Part shown: positions 47,357 through 60,500 of the stretch, piece by piece
How positions within the stretch are numbered: the first letter of the stretch is position 1
Layout of the letters: every line of letters begins with the position of its first letter
Source: Colletotrichum lupini
Taxonomy: Eukaryota; Ascomycota; Sordariomycetes; Glomerellales; Glomerellaceae
NCBI RefSeq assembly: GCF_023278565.1
Contig: NC_064681.1
Location: 1,798,001 to 1,862,000, forward strand
DNA: 64,000 nucleotides
Direction of reading: 5' to 3'
The notes under the pieces: generated by a model
Database searches by the model: none
Told to the model about the DNA's origin: nothing
What the model saw: the letters and a program-made list of their open reading frames with translations, nothing else
Translations under genes and position numbers: made by a program

Positions 47357-47394
47357 AGTAAGGTAGGTAAGGTAGGTACCTAAGGTAGGTAGGC
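47357..47394. repeat. Interrupted AGGT repeat with palindromic centre
   Basis: Several AGGTAGGT/AAGGTAGG units around a central GGTACC, so the two halves are partly inverted. Similar TACCT/AGGTA stretches recur between genes (for example 24750, 33410, 39550, 61745). Confidence 0.7.
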
Positions 47395-49217
47395 CTGCTG
47401 GAGCAGGAAGGCATGAAGGCCAGGCGAACCGAATTTGACCTTGCGAAGGAAGGAATTATCGAATAGCAATCTTGCCTCCTTCCATGTGGTGCTCCTCGCG
47501 GGTACGTACTTACCGTATCCTCACTCGATGGAAGGTACCTTAAGGTAGGCAATGTAAGATAAGGTATTATGCATCATTGCGATTCATCCATCGTGCTTAC
47601 CTAGGTTGCCTGTCTTATTGCAAGGTGCCTCATGTTGTGGAACATTCAGGTGTTCGACTCATCTTATCTTTTCATCACCTTGGATCCTCTCTTCATCCAG
47701 TAAGTTCGGTCAAACGTACATCTGCATATGTACATCTCTGCTCCAACAATTGGTTCGTCTTCTTGCACTCAGAGTCAGTGTGTCTCTCAACTGCAGGGCA
47801 TACCTCGCCAAAGCGGAACTGACAGCCGGACCATGCGAGGATTCCATGTCCCGTTTTCGACTGTGTATGTCGAGCTCAGTTCAGCCTGGTGAGCCGTGAC
47901 AACCTATCAACGCGCCTCATATGCCCGCCGTCTTGACTATCAAGAACTAACCGCGGATGGTGCCTGGTTCCTGGTGCCAAGTAACCCGTCTCAAACTCAC
48001 CTGGATTGTCGCTGTCATTCCCTCGGACACTTTCACAATCCTTGACGCAAGTACCAAGCCCAGCTCATCACAATCGACCAGGATGACTCAATAATTCCGA
48101 GCTCGCATGTTAAGCCCTTCATTTCACCTAATGGATTACAGATAACACCAACCTTTCTTACCGCACAATCTGTATCAACGCCCAAACAAGCCTGCATTGC
48201 GTGCTCTCTCAGTCCCTCTTACTCGGCACCGGCACGCCACGCCACGGACATGCACACCGCAACATGGAAAGAGCAAGAAGAAGAAAAAATTCCCCGACCG
48301 TCGCCATCATCCTCGTTCGCGTTTCCGACGCACATGCTCTTGCATGATACCTAGTCCAACCCGGTTGCCTGGACCAAAAGCAGACGATACGGACAGACAG
48401 CACGCTGAGCCGGGGGTGTGCTCAACGTTCGGCCACCTGAAAGCAGCAGCAGTCAATGTCAAAGTACGTGCAGCGCGCTCGTTTGGGTCCATTCGTAGCT
48501 CGCTTTGGGAATATGGAGCTTTTCAGCTCACCTACCTATTTCCCTATCTTGAACACCCCCCCAGCAGCCTGGCCCTAGAAATATTGATTTTTCAGAGTTC
48601 TTAGCCTTGTCGAGGTGGGAAACACTGCCCTCCAAGTCTGGCTGGAAACATCCCGCGCTGAGCTTGGCTATCGCCGCGAGATAGACTCGTCATGCACGCT
48701 ACTGTCGCATCACCGGGCGCCGGATTCAACCCTCTGGTTTACTCCGGACACTACGGAGTACCTCTTCCTTATCTTTGGGATCCCTGCTTCCACGGGGAGT
48801 AAGGGTAAAAAGCCACAGGACTCGTGTAGGCTTGACTTCCGACATCGAAAACATGTCCAGTCAAGTAGACTCTAGAAGTCTCTCGGCCTGGGCCTTCGAA
48901 GGGTGGCTTTTCAGCCTCACATACAAAGCAGTGTGATCATGAGGGCAGAATCTGTCCTACCAAGCATCCTCGTTACCCATGTGCAACCAAAATCTATAGA
49001 CTTGTGTGGCTTGGTACCGACAAACTGGTCGGCGAAGGGATTGATACCTTCAGCCAGCCGCAGCCGCAACCAAGCTTGAAAAAGGCCTAGCTTAGCCGTC
49101 TTGGTAGAGTTTCGAAAATTGGTGAAGGGGGTTTGATGATCATTTGACGAGTCTAGCTTTGGAAAGCTCTACGGAGTACTATGGAGCTGCCGTGATAATG
49201 CCGGACGAGCGACCGAA

Positions 49218-49232
49218 CCCCCCCCCCCCCCC
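49218..49232. repeat. Poly-C run (15)
   Basis: Fifteen consecutive C residues in the large gap. The only other long C runs in the window are the two near 57.4 kb. Confidence 0.9.
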
Positions 49233-51572
49233 ACAACTCGCACGCTGCCACGCACTCAGTTCGCAGTCAGCCGCGTCGAAGCCATCCAACCTTGGCCTAG
49301 CTATCATGTCTCTCTTCCAGGGTGCGTGGCACGACTGACCGTGGGAGTGTGTATCTCTCAGAGGGTCTCAGTCGGCCACGGCTACGGGCCCACGGGGGGG
49401 CTATTTCAAGTTCGTGGCTGGACCGTCCCGATCAACGCATGGGTGGGCGGTGCCTATCAATATTCTGCGCCGTCCAATACGACCCTGCCATGGGATAATG
49501 TTCCGTTGCATTTCATGCCCCGGGGCCATCTCACTCACCGAACCGTAATCATGTCAGGTAGCGAGTGTATGGGAAAGGCAAGTCGTATACCACTTTCATC
49601 GGCGATAACACGCGAGAAGTAAGGACACATCACATTCGAAAGAGATGAGGTCACTCACGTCAAAGTCAGACTCGCATGCCGCTGCCACGTTCGAATCGCT
49701 CTTGTCACACGTGCTTCCGCAACATTTGAACGGCCGTATCGAGTTGTGGAAAACACGAGGTAATTTCATCCAGTCTGACATGCATAGGTAGCAGACCGCC
49801 GTCTCCTACGCCTATCAGTACGGCACAAGCACCTCCGGAAAGCGACATAGATAAGATGCTGAGTCGAAGCGCCTTTGAATCTCATGCCCTTTTCTTGCCT
49901 TCTTCATCCTCCTCGTCCTCGTCCTCCTCCTCCTCCAGGAAGGAAAAAAACTTGTTTGTCCTGCTTCATCAAGATTGTTGGGACTAAACAAGGCGCCGCG
50001 CTAGGTACCTGTTCCCATGTAAGTTGACAAGGACCCTGGTTTTTGGCGCGCACCCCCGAAAGGTGGAATTTTTCCGTTCGGCGAGCCTTTTCGCCAGTCA
50101 GATGGATGCCAGCAGACAGTTTCCGGCCCGCCCGGGTTGCGGTTCCCACCCCCCTGCTAGGGCATTCAATGATTGTTCCTAGGCTCCGACGCCGGTCGTT
50201 AAATAATGATTTCCAGGTTTCCGAGTTGGTTCAGGCTGCAGAGAACCCTGCTCCAGCCTCCGAGTTGTGACTATGCACAAAGTACTGGATCTCGCTGTAA
50301 GAGAGGTCTTGTCGAGATTACCCTACGTGCACTGATGCAGTGGCAGGAGTGAAAACCGCAAAGAGATGCAAAGTGGAAGTGCTGCAACACAATACCAGCC
50401 TCTGCGATTGTCCCGTTTCCTCTCGATGCTGTCTAAATTCTTGGCGCAGGCCGATAGTTGTCTCAATTCCCACAACTTTCGCTATGCGAACCCTGACGAT
50501 CAGGAGCACGCGTCAACCGGTACTTGCTTAGTTTGCTCGAGGTCCCCTGGAATGCAGCGGATCAGAGTTCGAGGGGTTGACAGCTGACAGATTCGGAAGA
50601 GTTTCTCGCTTGTAAGGGCCGTAACTCGCGTACCATCAAGTACGCCGATCCGGGAGTACCGGCTGAGCCTAAATCGTGAAACTGTAGGCTGCCGTTGGAA
50701 TAGACCCGAGTCGTCTGTCTTTTCTTTGTCCCCTTCTGCGCCACTGCGCCATCTCCATCAGAGCTGATCGACTTGACGTACTCGTGACTGTGGCATCACA
50801 AGCTCGAAGTGGTCCGAAAGGGAACAGTCCATGGAAGGGCTGCTTCGACAACCTTCGAAAGCATTGGGCCGGGCTCAGTGACAATGTCCATGGTCAACAT
50901 GTACATTGCAATGCGCTGGTTGATTCATGGAGGCAACGTTTTGGGCCGTCCAAGACTCGTACGCCAAACCGGTAAACCCTGGATCGTCAAGATCGTCAGT
51001 GCAAGGGAATTGCGGCTATGCGATTTCGGACCACTTTCGACTCTTCTGACGACATTGAAAGAAGCTAGCGAGGGCCGAAGTTCGGATTTTCCTCCATCGT
51101 AGTGACGATGACGGAAGACCATTTCGTCCAGGCTGGGGCACTGCCGCTGATCAGGCATACGTCGTGGCTTGCCTGATACTTGCATTTGAGAGGCAATATC
51201 TCCAATGTGTGATAGCCTGAGCGACTTTCGCACTTGGGTTGTTGGGTGACTCGCGGCTGTGCTGTTGTTGCCCAAGAGCTCGTTGTGCATCGCTCGCACG
51301 TATCGTATCGATCAATGATTAAAAGTCCGCTTTGCGGGCTTTTGAAATGACATCAAAGCTCCTTCACTCTGTAAGTCGCATCCCTACAGGGCTCAATTAG
51401 ACTTCGTCATTTCCTGAGGATTGAACAAGCAGCATTGTCAGCCGGAGAGAAAACGAACATATAAGATGCCGGAAGTGGGGGTCGAAAATGTGATATCACG
51501 AAGATGGAGCCCTCAATCCCTGCATGAAATTTAATTCTTAATTTTCAGAAAACCCAAGGGCCATTGTTCCGA

Positions 51573-51595
51573 TGCCCCAATGCCCCAATGCCCCA
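51573..51595. repeat. Short direct repeat, TGCCCCAA unit
   Basis: Three near-perfect tandem copies of an 8-bp unit. No gene relation is seen. Confidence 0.7.
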
Positions 51596-52998
51596 GTGAT
51601 GTGGCACGAGCTTCTGGTGCGATCTGCACGGGAGCACCCAAGCAAGAAATGGGGTTTTGGGTCCATTGCTGTAAGCGGGCACGCACTATATCAGATGCGA
51701 CGCATGCTTGTCTATCAAGACTTGGAACGGCGATGTTTCGAAACGTCGGGTTTTGGAATTGGTTCTCTGCTGCCGGCCGGTGAAGATGAGCTCATGGAAG
51801 CGCTTGTTGGTATGAGCGGCACGTGGACTCAACGGATTTGCGACAGCAAGATAGCTGAGAAGCCCAGCAAGGCCAGTCAGAAGTTGAGTACCTAGGTGGG
51901 TACTCTGGTCGTGTAAGCTGATGATGAGGAATGTTGTCCCCGTCTCCATTCCGGCATTCCGGGCAATTGGGATCCCTACCTTAGGCTTCGATCATCGAAC
52001 GGATGAGATGCGGGGAAGGAGTCTCTACCTGACGTAGTGGTTCGAGGAAGGGCATCTTTGTCCTGGGTCCAACAAATGCTGGTTCCACGGAACAGCCCGG
52101 CCTAACGGCTGATATCGAAAAGCAGAAACGTCGAATAACGAGGATGAGCAGTGAATAGGATAAGGTTAAATGAAGGTGTGTCCCCCGAGCGAGCATACCT
52201 AACAAAACCCTACACTAAGGTACCTTGGGCGCGCTTGCTTTCCCGCGCTTCTGCAGGGACCTCACGGTGCCTCCAACCCTTGACTTCTGACTTCTTTCAT
52301 ACCTGGATTTGCCTCGGAAAGGTAGGCGGGTCGGTATCTTTGAATATATACTTTTAAATACCTTGGGTAAGGTGATATGTCTGCGAAACAAGGGATACTA
52401 GTTTGACAAAAGTATCCACGATTGACGGCTCCTTGTATGGGAACCTTGAAAAACATGAGGTGGACTGTCGCTTGATGCCCGATGGGATGTTTAGTCATCT
52501 GACCCCGCCAATCGATAAACAGCAGGCGAGCGCCTACCAAAAGCAGATAATTAGACGAGTAGCCGCACGTTGACGCAAGCCTCCCACCTTGCCCGCCCAC
52601 GCTGCCCCAGTGGTTGTCGCGGGTGCGAGGTAGTAGGTGCGTCGAGTCCACAATCGGCTAGTGCGATGCGGGTACCGAACCAGAAAGCGGCGAGTGGGAG
52701 CGATGAGCGGTAGGGTCACAGTGCGGTGAGTGGGCACTTGTGGGGCCTGATCGAGCAACCAGCAAAGCTGCCAGCTCAAGGAATCACGCGCATTGGACTG
52801 TCCCGTCCCACCATACACGGCCACGCAGCACGCAGTATCCGTACGCAGAGGTGCCACCCACCTGCACCCAGTGCCAGCGACAGCAGTCCGCGCAGTTTCC
52901 GTCCCAGCGTGAGAGGTGCCAGACCAGCCAGCCCAGTCAAGTCCCGTACCCAGTCACCCAGTCCCAGAGTCCCCAGTTTGCCTCCTCTGTCCGACCAA

Positions 52999-53018
52999 CC
53001 GACCGACCGACCGACCGA
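52999..53018. repeat. CCGA tetranucleotide repeat (5 copies)
   Basis: Five tandem CCGA units about 570 bp upstream of the PSY2 start; three further copies lie at 53405-53416. Probably part of the promoter or leader. Confidence 0.85.
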
Positions 53019-53588
53019 ATACAGCCTCAAAGTTCTTCCATCTCATCATCATCTGCCATCCCACGCAACCCAAAATTTTGCGCCGGCACGCCGCAGTCGA
53101 CGACATCCAAACTTCAGTTTCGCCGCCTTCCATCCGTGCAAGCGCGTTGCTTATCATTGTCGCCTGCACTCCGCTATCGCTGTCGCGTCAGCCGCAGCAT
53201 CCTTCTTTCTCCCCAACGCATATACCGTGCCTTGCGTTGCTCAAATCCCCGGCACCCGCCAATCGCGCGACCCGACCGCCCCCTCCCATTTTGATGGCTC
53301 CCTGATCATCTCGACCCTACGTCACCCGGGCACATCTCGTGGCCACGCATTCATCGACGACGATAAACATCTTCTCGCACGAGCGAGCTCAAGACTTCTC
53401 GTCCCCGACCGACCGACCTCTCGCTAGAGAGCCGCGCCCCATTCCAGGCGCGACCGAACGACGGGAAAGTGGCGCTCACCATCCTCACCCAGACCGACGC
53501 CGAGCTTTCCCTTCAACAACACCTCGACCTCGCTCCCGATATCCTTAGCTACCCCCGTCTCACTATCGAGGGGGGCACCGAACCATTG

Positions 53589-56498
53589 ATGATGGCACAA
53601 CCCGTGCCTCATCATGCGACGGACAAGAAACGCGTCAAGGTCTATGAGCTGCGCAACAATGACTGGTTCGATCGCGGCACCGGCTTCTGTACCGCTGCTT
53701 TCATGCAGGTATGTCTTGTCACGCGCCTATACATTGTCGCGGCCTCGCCTTCTCCGCCGTCGATGCCTCCTCTATCAACATATCAAAAGTCTTGATGCTA
53801 ACATAATGGTGCTCGTCAGACGGCGGATGATCAGCGCGGAGACCCTAGAGTCATAGTTGAATCAGAAGACCACCCCGATAGGCTTCTATTGGAGACCAAG
53901 ATTTGCAAAGAGGATGGCTTCCAGAAGCAGCAAGGCAAGTCCCACGGCATCTCAGTGTGCGGCGCAGATAGACTGACTCCCGAAAACAGAGACTCTCATT
54001 GTCTGGACAGAACCCAGCAATGGCATCGATATGGCCCTCTCATTCCAGGAGGCGGATGGCTGTGCACTGATATGGTAAGCGCTGGCTTCGTACATCCGCC
54101 ATTGATGTTCATTGCTCATCACTTTTCTTTCCAATAGGAAATTCGTCAACAGCGTGCAACAGACTTTCCAGAATGGCATGGTCGCTGCCGGTAAGTCGCG
54201 TGCTAACGGGGACCGTTTTGGACGACCCCAGTCTAACGTTTTCCATTCAGACGATAGTCTTTCCGACGATCTAGCCATGGAAATGCCCAGCACCATCAGC
54301 CTTCCACCAGCCGAAATCGGGAATCTCCAGGAAATTGAGACTAGCATGCGCATAATGAGTCAGACAGTCAATGGACGAGATGCACTGGCTAAGTGCATCA
54401 TGGGCGAGGACTATATTGGCAAACTGATTCCTTTGGTCGAAATGGCCGAAGATCTCGAGAGCCTATCAGATTTGCACCGACTTTGCAACATCATGAAGAC
54501 CGTCATTCTTCTCAACGACACCGCCATAATAGAACATGCCGTGTCCGACGACTGCGTTCTAGGCGTCGTAGGCGCTCTCGAATACGACCCCGATTTCCCG
54601 AGCCACAAAGCCAACCACCGCCACTGGCTAGATAACCAAGGACGGTACAAGGAGGTCGTACCGATCCAGGACGACCAGATCAGGAGGAAAATCCATCAGA
54701 CCTACCGACTTCAGTACTTGAAGGACGTTGTACTGGCACGCATACTGGATGATCCCACTTTTTCCGTTCTCAACTCTCTGATTTTCTTCAACCAGGTGGA
54801 TATTGTCCAGCATCTGCAAGGGAATGGAGAATTTCTTGGTGATCTTTTCGGCATCTTTAAGATAACGCAAACGGATCAGAGACGGAAGAAGGAGGCTGTT
54901 CTGTTCATTCAGCAATGTTGCGCCATTGCGAAGAATCTGCAGCCGCCGGCTCGCCAAACTCTTTACAACAACTTCATCGGTCACGGCCTGCTTCAGGTCA
55001 TCAACTTTGGCCTGCGTCACCCTGATGTGAGCGTTCGGGTGGGCGCTACCGACGTTCTGGTATCCCTGATAGACCACGACCCGCACATGATTAGAGGCAC
55101 CATTTATCGCCAACTTCATGAAAGGCAACCGCCCTTGACAGATTCGCTCATTGATCTGCTTTTGGTGGAAGTCGATCTTGGCGTCAAGGCACAGATTTCA
55201 GATGCCTTGAAGGTCCTTCTTGACCAGGGCCCTCCGCTCCAGTCGCAGGAGGCTTTCGCGAAAGCCAATGGGGAGTTCCCAGGCCGACGGCCCCAGGCAA
55301 TGCAAGATCCTCAGCACGCCAACCTCCTTGACAACTTCTATGCTTCATCAGCAATAAGGCTCTTCAGGCCCCTCACCGATCTTCGAGGCCGCACCAACAT
55401 GGCATTCCCATTGCAACAAGCCTCAATGTTCACATATCTCATCGAAATACTTTGCTTCTTCATCAGACAACACCAAGGAAAATGCAGACCCTTCGTTCAC
55501 CAACAAGATCTACTTCGGCGAATTGCCCAGCTGTTTGCCTGCCCGGAGAAGTATCTACGACTAGGTTAGTCATTAGCTTTTCAAACGATCTCGTGCTTTG
55601 CTAACCGTAAATGCCAGTTGCCATTCGCTTCTTCCGTAACCTAGCAGGAATGCAAGATGAGTTTTACGATCGACTCATCATGGAACATGGCATCTTGGAG
55701 CCCTTGCTTGACATGGTCTCCCAATCTATGCATCGGGACAACCTCCTCAGCTCCGCTTGTGTCGAGTTTTTCGTATTCGTTACCGGACAAGAGCACAGAA
55801 AGGCCATGAACAAGTTTCTCGTCCAAAACTATCGGGAACGACTAGTCGATTTGAGTTACATGGAAACTTTCCGCAACGTCCTAGTACTCTACGACCAGAC
55901 TCAAGGCCACACCGCCGAGTTCTACACGGAATCAGAAGAGGATCTGGCAAGACGGACGGCCGCCAACACCAATCAGAGGATGATGGAACACATCGCCGTA
56001 GATCAAGCCGAGGAGGATTACTTCAACACCTCGGATGACGAAGATGGACCTGAGAGCAGGGCTTTTGATAAGGTGCAGCCCACAAATGGCTCAGCAGCGT
56101 CAACATTAGCCTCAAAACCGCTGGTCGACTACCCTTCGGACGAAGAGGTGGATGAGAACGCTGATCCTGAGGTGCTGCCAACGTCTGGCGAAAAGCAAGA
56201 CGGAACGGATGGCGCTTCCGATACGAGCAGTGAATCATCCTCGGTCGCACCGCCAGAACGCCTTTCTGAGAAGAGACGGCGCGAAGAAGATGATGACGAT
56301 GAGCTCGGGAAGCTGATGCAGAACAAGCGCAGGAACAGTAGTTCTGCGGGGTCGAATGCATCAATGACATCAAGTATGGTCAGGAGAAAGAAAACCTTTG
56401 CAGATCGGCCAAACACAGCAGCGCCGAAAAAAATTGCTATCAGTATATCACCCTCAGTGAAGACTGGCGGGGCGGCGAGGTCGGATGATGAATCCTGA
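53589..56498 (+). CDS. PSY2: PP4 regulatory subunit 3 (Psy2/Smk-1)
   Basis: Psy2 targets protein phosphatase 4 to substrates such as DNA-damage checkpoint proteins. Six exons: 53589-53708, 53820-53934, 53990-54074, 54138-54190, 54251-55564 and 55618-56498 (TGA), 2568 nt, 855 aa. The N-terminal EVH1/PH-like domain has RVKVYELRNNDWFDRGTGFC, LLLETKICKEDGFQKQQ, ETLIVWTEPSNGIDMALSF and the CALIWKFVNSVQQTF helix. The SMK-1 helical domain follows (IMGEDYIGKLIPLVEMAEDL; LHRLCNIMKTVILLNDT), then armadillo-like repeats to VAIRFFRNLAGMQDEFYDRL. The C-terminus is acidic and disordered with basic patches (SEKRRREEDDDDE; MVRRKKTF). The intron after exon 2 has a GC donor (GCAAGT at 53935). ATG 53589 is the first ATG in frame; upstream continuation depends on GTG. 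Confidence 0.95.
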
Positions 56499-57334
56499 GC
56501 GTTTACCCTGGCATTCACTGCATGGCAGATTGCAGGTACGATTGGCGATGACTATTTCCATCATGCTTTAACTAGGGACCGGCGAGTTTGGGGGCGGTGA
56601 GGCGTTATTATCACAGTTCACGACACGGGAAATCGAGAAGAGTAACCAGAACTAGCTAGAGAGCCAGAAGGTGCGCCGGTGTGAGAGTGGCTGGAGGTTG
56701 ATGCGAGGATCTGTCGTGCAGGACGGCAAGTTGACATTTCAGAGTGCGCCGACAGCAGAAAGGGCCCCTCTCCACCTCTTGTGGCGGTACCCTTGGTGGT
56801 AGGAGAGAACGGTAGTATGGGAGGGAGAAAGAAGAAAAGAGGACAAGTCCCACTGTGGTATGTTGGGCTCTGCGGGCTGGAATCGCCAAAGTAGCATCGT
56901 GTACCATATTCCTGTTGAAGTTTTCGTGCTTCGACGCCGGGTCCTCTTGCGGGGCCGGTGAGCCTGTTTCTACAAGGCTTTATTTTGCACTCGGGCGCGT
57001 TACCGTTCCAACCCATCTCTGAGCAAATACCAATTTGGATTTAACCAATTTTTCGGGCTCCTGTGTGCCGTTGTGATCCGGGTGAATGTTCGGCATCACC
57101 TGTTCACCTCTTGAGATACATTTTTTGTGCAAGAGGCACTGAAGTAGTCACTGGCCTCCTTGGTTTATGGATAATATGCATTCTATGTTGGCTATTGTTT
57201 ACATGTACATATATCTATCGACGCCGTGAAGCTTACATTTGTGTGAATACATAGTTTATACGCCACTTGGTGTTGATAAATTCCAACGTTGCGTGGCATC
57301 TTACACAGGGGGGTTCCCATCACTCGGAACGCGG

Positions 57335-57394
<60 letters not shown>

Positions 57395-57432
57395 CTTCTC
57401 ATTCTCCCCCCACCCATTTTTTCTCTTTCTCT

Positions 57433-57477
<45 letters not shown>

Positions 57478-57506
57478 AAATCATCCCTCGCCCAAATCTG
57501 TCATCT
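56499..57506. other. Gap between convergent PSY2 and PPR-like gene
   Basis: About 1.0 kb containing two 3' ends and the long poly-C runs. No gene seen. Confidence 0.55.
57337..57474. repeat. Two long poly-C runs (55 and 41 nt)
   Basis: C55 at 57337-57391 and C41 at 57434-57474, separated by 42 bp of T/C-rich sequence. The second run ends 32 bp past the stop of the minus-strand PPR-like gene, so it would be poly-G in that transcript. Exact lengths may be unreliable. Confidence 0.85.
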
Positions 57507-60500
57507 CTATCTAAGTGTAGTCGATCTCCACGAGTAAGATTTCTTGCCTGGCTGCGACTCGGCCCCGTTCAAACCCCTGGGCCTTGCCGTAGAGTCCACA
57601 GGCACCTCGCGCTTGCTTTGAACCCTCCTAACCAGGGTCGGCTGTGCGGAAGCAAGTGCAGGCGCAGACGCACCGGTACCATTGTCTTCGTCCTCGCTCA
57701 TCGTGGACAGCTCTTGCTCTTGTCCAAAGGCCGCCGGCGCGAGACTATCAGCCTTGCTGGTGGTCTTGGGTTTAGAAGCGGCATGGGACATGGCGTCGAC
57801 GAGGACCTTCTTAACCTCTGCCTTCTGGTCGAGGTTCTCCTTTCTCAAGGCCGTGCGGACCTCGTGGACAAGGGCCAGTATCTCATTATCGGACTGGATG
57901 AGCGCCTCGTCCTTGTCGGCCTCGGCGCTCTTCCGGAGGTACTGCACCGCCCAGTAGAGGCGGTACCTGACCTCCTTGGAGGTGCGGTACTCGCGTTTCA
58001 TGAGCTCGGCGAGCAGCCAGCGCACCTTGCCATACTCGTGTCGGATCACGTAGGCGGCGAGGAGGTTATTGAAGTTGTAGACGCTGTAGCAGAGGTCACC
58101 GCGACCGTTGACTTCGGCCGCGATGATGCAGAATTGAACCATCTCCCGGTAGTTGCGCAGTTTCTCGCAGATGCGAGCGGCGCGGTTGAACAAGCCGTCG
58201 TCGATGTGGATATCTTTGAGACGGAGGTCGTCGAAGACGGCCTTGATCTCAGGGTAGACCATACTTCGGCCGTCTTCACCCGCCATCCCGGCGCGGCGCT
58301 CTTCGATTTCGGCGAGTTGGCCGTGGACGATGGGATACATGGCCTCGTTGATGTCGCAACCTTCAGACTGCGCACTACTCAGGAGTGCCATGGCCTGTCT
58401 ACTTCGAGGGCCTTCGGTTTCAACGACAGCTCTGACTGCCAACTTAAGACAACGACTCGTGTGACCCATGCCGTTGTGCAGCGCACGCTTATAAAGAGCC
58501 AGCACACTATTCCACCTTCCAATCTGTGCATCCGCTCTCATGGATTCGAAGGCACCCACCTCGTGGGCAGGGCTTGCCATGTAAGCTCTCAACCGGACTT
58601 GTTTGGCCCGGGGGCTTGTGGTATTCGTCAGGTTTTTGTAACATTGATCGAGGCCAGGGAAGGCGGTGCTAATGCCAGCACCTTTCATGGCATGGTACAG
58701 GTCGGACAGCTGTTTATCGTTATACTTCCAGTTTCTGCGGCAACTGACCAACATTGCGGTCCAGAATTTGCCGTCGGCGGTGTAGCCGGAATCCATACAG
58801 AATACCAGCCATCGCTTCAGCGCCTGCGTGTCGCGACATTTTGCATGTCTGTCGGCAATGAATGTGACCAGGTGGCGGTCAAGGCCTAATCCGAATTCCG
58901 AGATGTACGTTTCCATGAAAGTCTCAACCTCGCCCCAAGTGTGAGTCTTCGCATACGTTTCTAGTACGGCCGCAAATACGCGACGAAAGTGCCGTTCGTT
59001 GTTAGGGTTGGCCGTTTGCACTGTCTTCATCGCCTCAAATTCGCTGAAGACTCCGACCCAATTCCCCTGCTTGGCGTTTTGAAGGGTGAATTGGCCGAGT
59101 ATCTTGATATCAGTTTGAGCTTTTGGGTATATAGATATAAGTTCCTCCATGAGCAAATCTGCTCTCTCGGCTTGTTTAGCCTCGATGCAGACTCGCACCA
59201 TCCTCGATCGAATTTCGAGAGTGTCTTGGATACCGTAAAAATCGTGATCCCTTGCGTCTTCAAAAAGCTGAAGCGTCTCCGTGAAATTGCGTGTCGACTT
59301 CCAACGCACCCAGATGAAGTCTTCCAACCATTTCCATGGCACGTCCCATCCATCGCGCTCCCTCAGCAGGTTGAATATCTGAAGAACTTCGCGACACTGG
59401 TAGCCTCCAGTTGCAACGACTGAGTTGACAACGTCCATGCAGAGACGCTTAGAGTATGTAGAGGTCTTTTTCAACTTGGCGAAGATTCCGATAAATGTGT
59501 CGATGGCCAGTGCATGCTGCTGATGCTCGAAGAGTTGCCTCATGAACCAGACCATGGTTCCAAGCTTGTCGAAACTCCAAATAGAAACTTGTTGAAAGAT
59601 TTGGACAACGTCAATAGGGCGCGCATCCTCCTCTGCCAAGGCTTGACTGATCAAGTCCTTGCCCACTTTCACGTAGCCAGACCGTATTTTCGATTTCTCC
59701 AGCGGCGGCAACAGCAAGTTGCTAACATACAGCCTTGCCGCTGCTTGTAATCGTTCGGTGGCAGTTTCGTCATTTTGAGGTTGGTGCGTCGTTGGCGAGA
59801 CGAGGGATGTGGCAAACTCAAGAACACACTCCGCCAGCGCGTCGTTCTCAGTGGCCACTTTGTGATGGACCGCAAATTCCAGTATCTTTCCGGCACTTCC
59901 AAAATCGCTCCACCGGGAGCAAGATTTTGATAGCAGCGAAGACAATTCCGAAAACCATTCAGGCAGCATTTTTGACTGGTCCACAAACCGATAGGCTCGA
60001 GCAACAAGATTCAGGGCTGCGGGTGGTATGTCATTTTCGCGCCGTATAGACGTCGAATTGCGAAGCAGTTCCTCTAACCCAGCAGTCTGAGAAATAACAC
60101 CATGGTGGTTGCTTAATACACGTTCTACCGCCAGATCAATGGCGTTCTTTTGTGCTGGCCCTCCATTTGGTTGGTTTCCACACGACCTTGAAACGCAGTC
60201 TCGAGCAGACAAGTCCTGTATCGCAGGGGTTGCGGATGAGAAACGGGACACAAAGGGATCATGCCTATGTCTTTGCGTAGCGTTCAAGGTCGGCCGGCCA
60301 CTCTTTTGCGTTGTCTCTCGCTTGTCTATCGTCTTTTGTGGAAGATCTCGTTCGCTTGCTGCCCTTGTTGGGCGTCGTGCGTCTGGGCTGGTTTCGTTGA
60401 CGTGTTGGTCCAGATATGAGCTATCGAACACCAATCTGCCGTGTTCGTGTGAGGAGTCGCGACTCCGAGACCGTGTTGGCCAGCTGACGAAATTTGGGTC

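Larger units (their letters stand above)
44493..53588. other. 9.1-kb gap with no supportable gene
   Basis: The largest gap in the window, between divergent genes. Many short frames exist on both strands, but none shows a domain, a plausible splice series or a codon bias like its neighbours. Noted contents: T13 at 45965-45977; AGGT repeats at 47357-47394; TACGGAGTA at 48752-48760 and 49170-49178; a C15 run at 49218-49232; and an 8-bp repeat at 51573-51595. The last 900 bp are C-rich and look like the PSY2 promoter and leader. Non-coding RNAs or small genes cannot be excluded. Confidence 0.5.

Noticed and set aside
51572..51895. A 107-codon frame starting in the TGCCCCAA repeat
   Set aside because: Start codon lies inside a tandem repeat and no conserved feature is visible.
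57267..58889. A 540-codon open frame on the plus strand opposite the PPR-like gene
   Set aside because: It reads the poly-C tracts as polyproline and then runs antisense to a strongly supported gene; no independent features.
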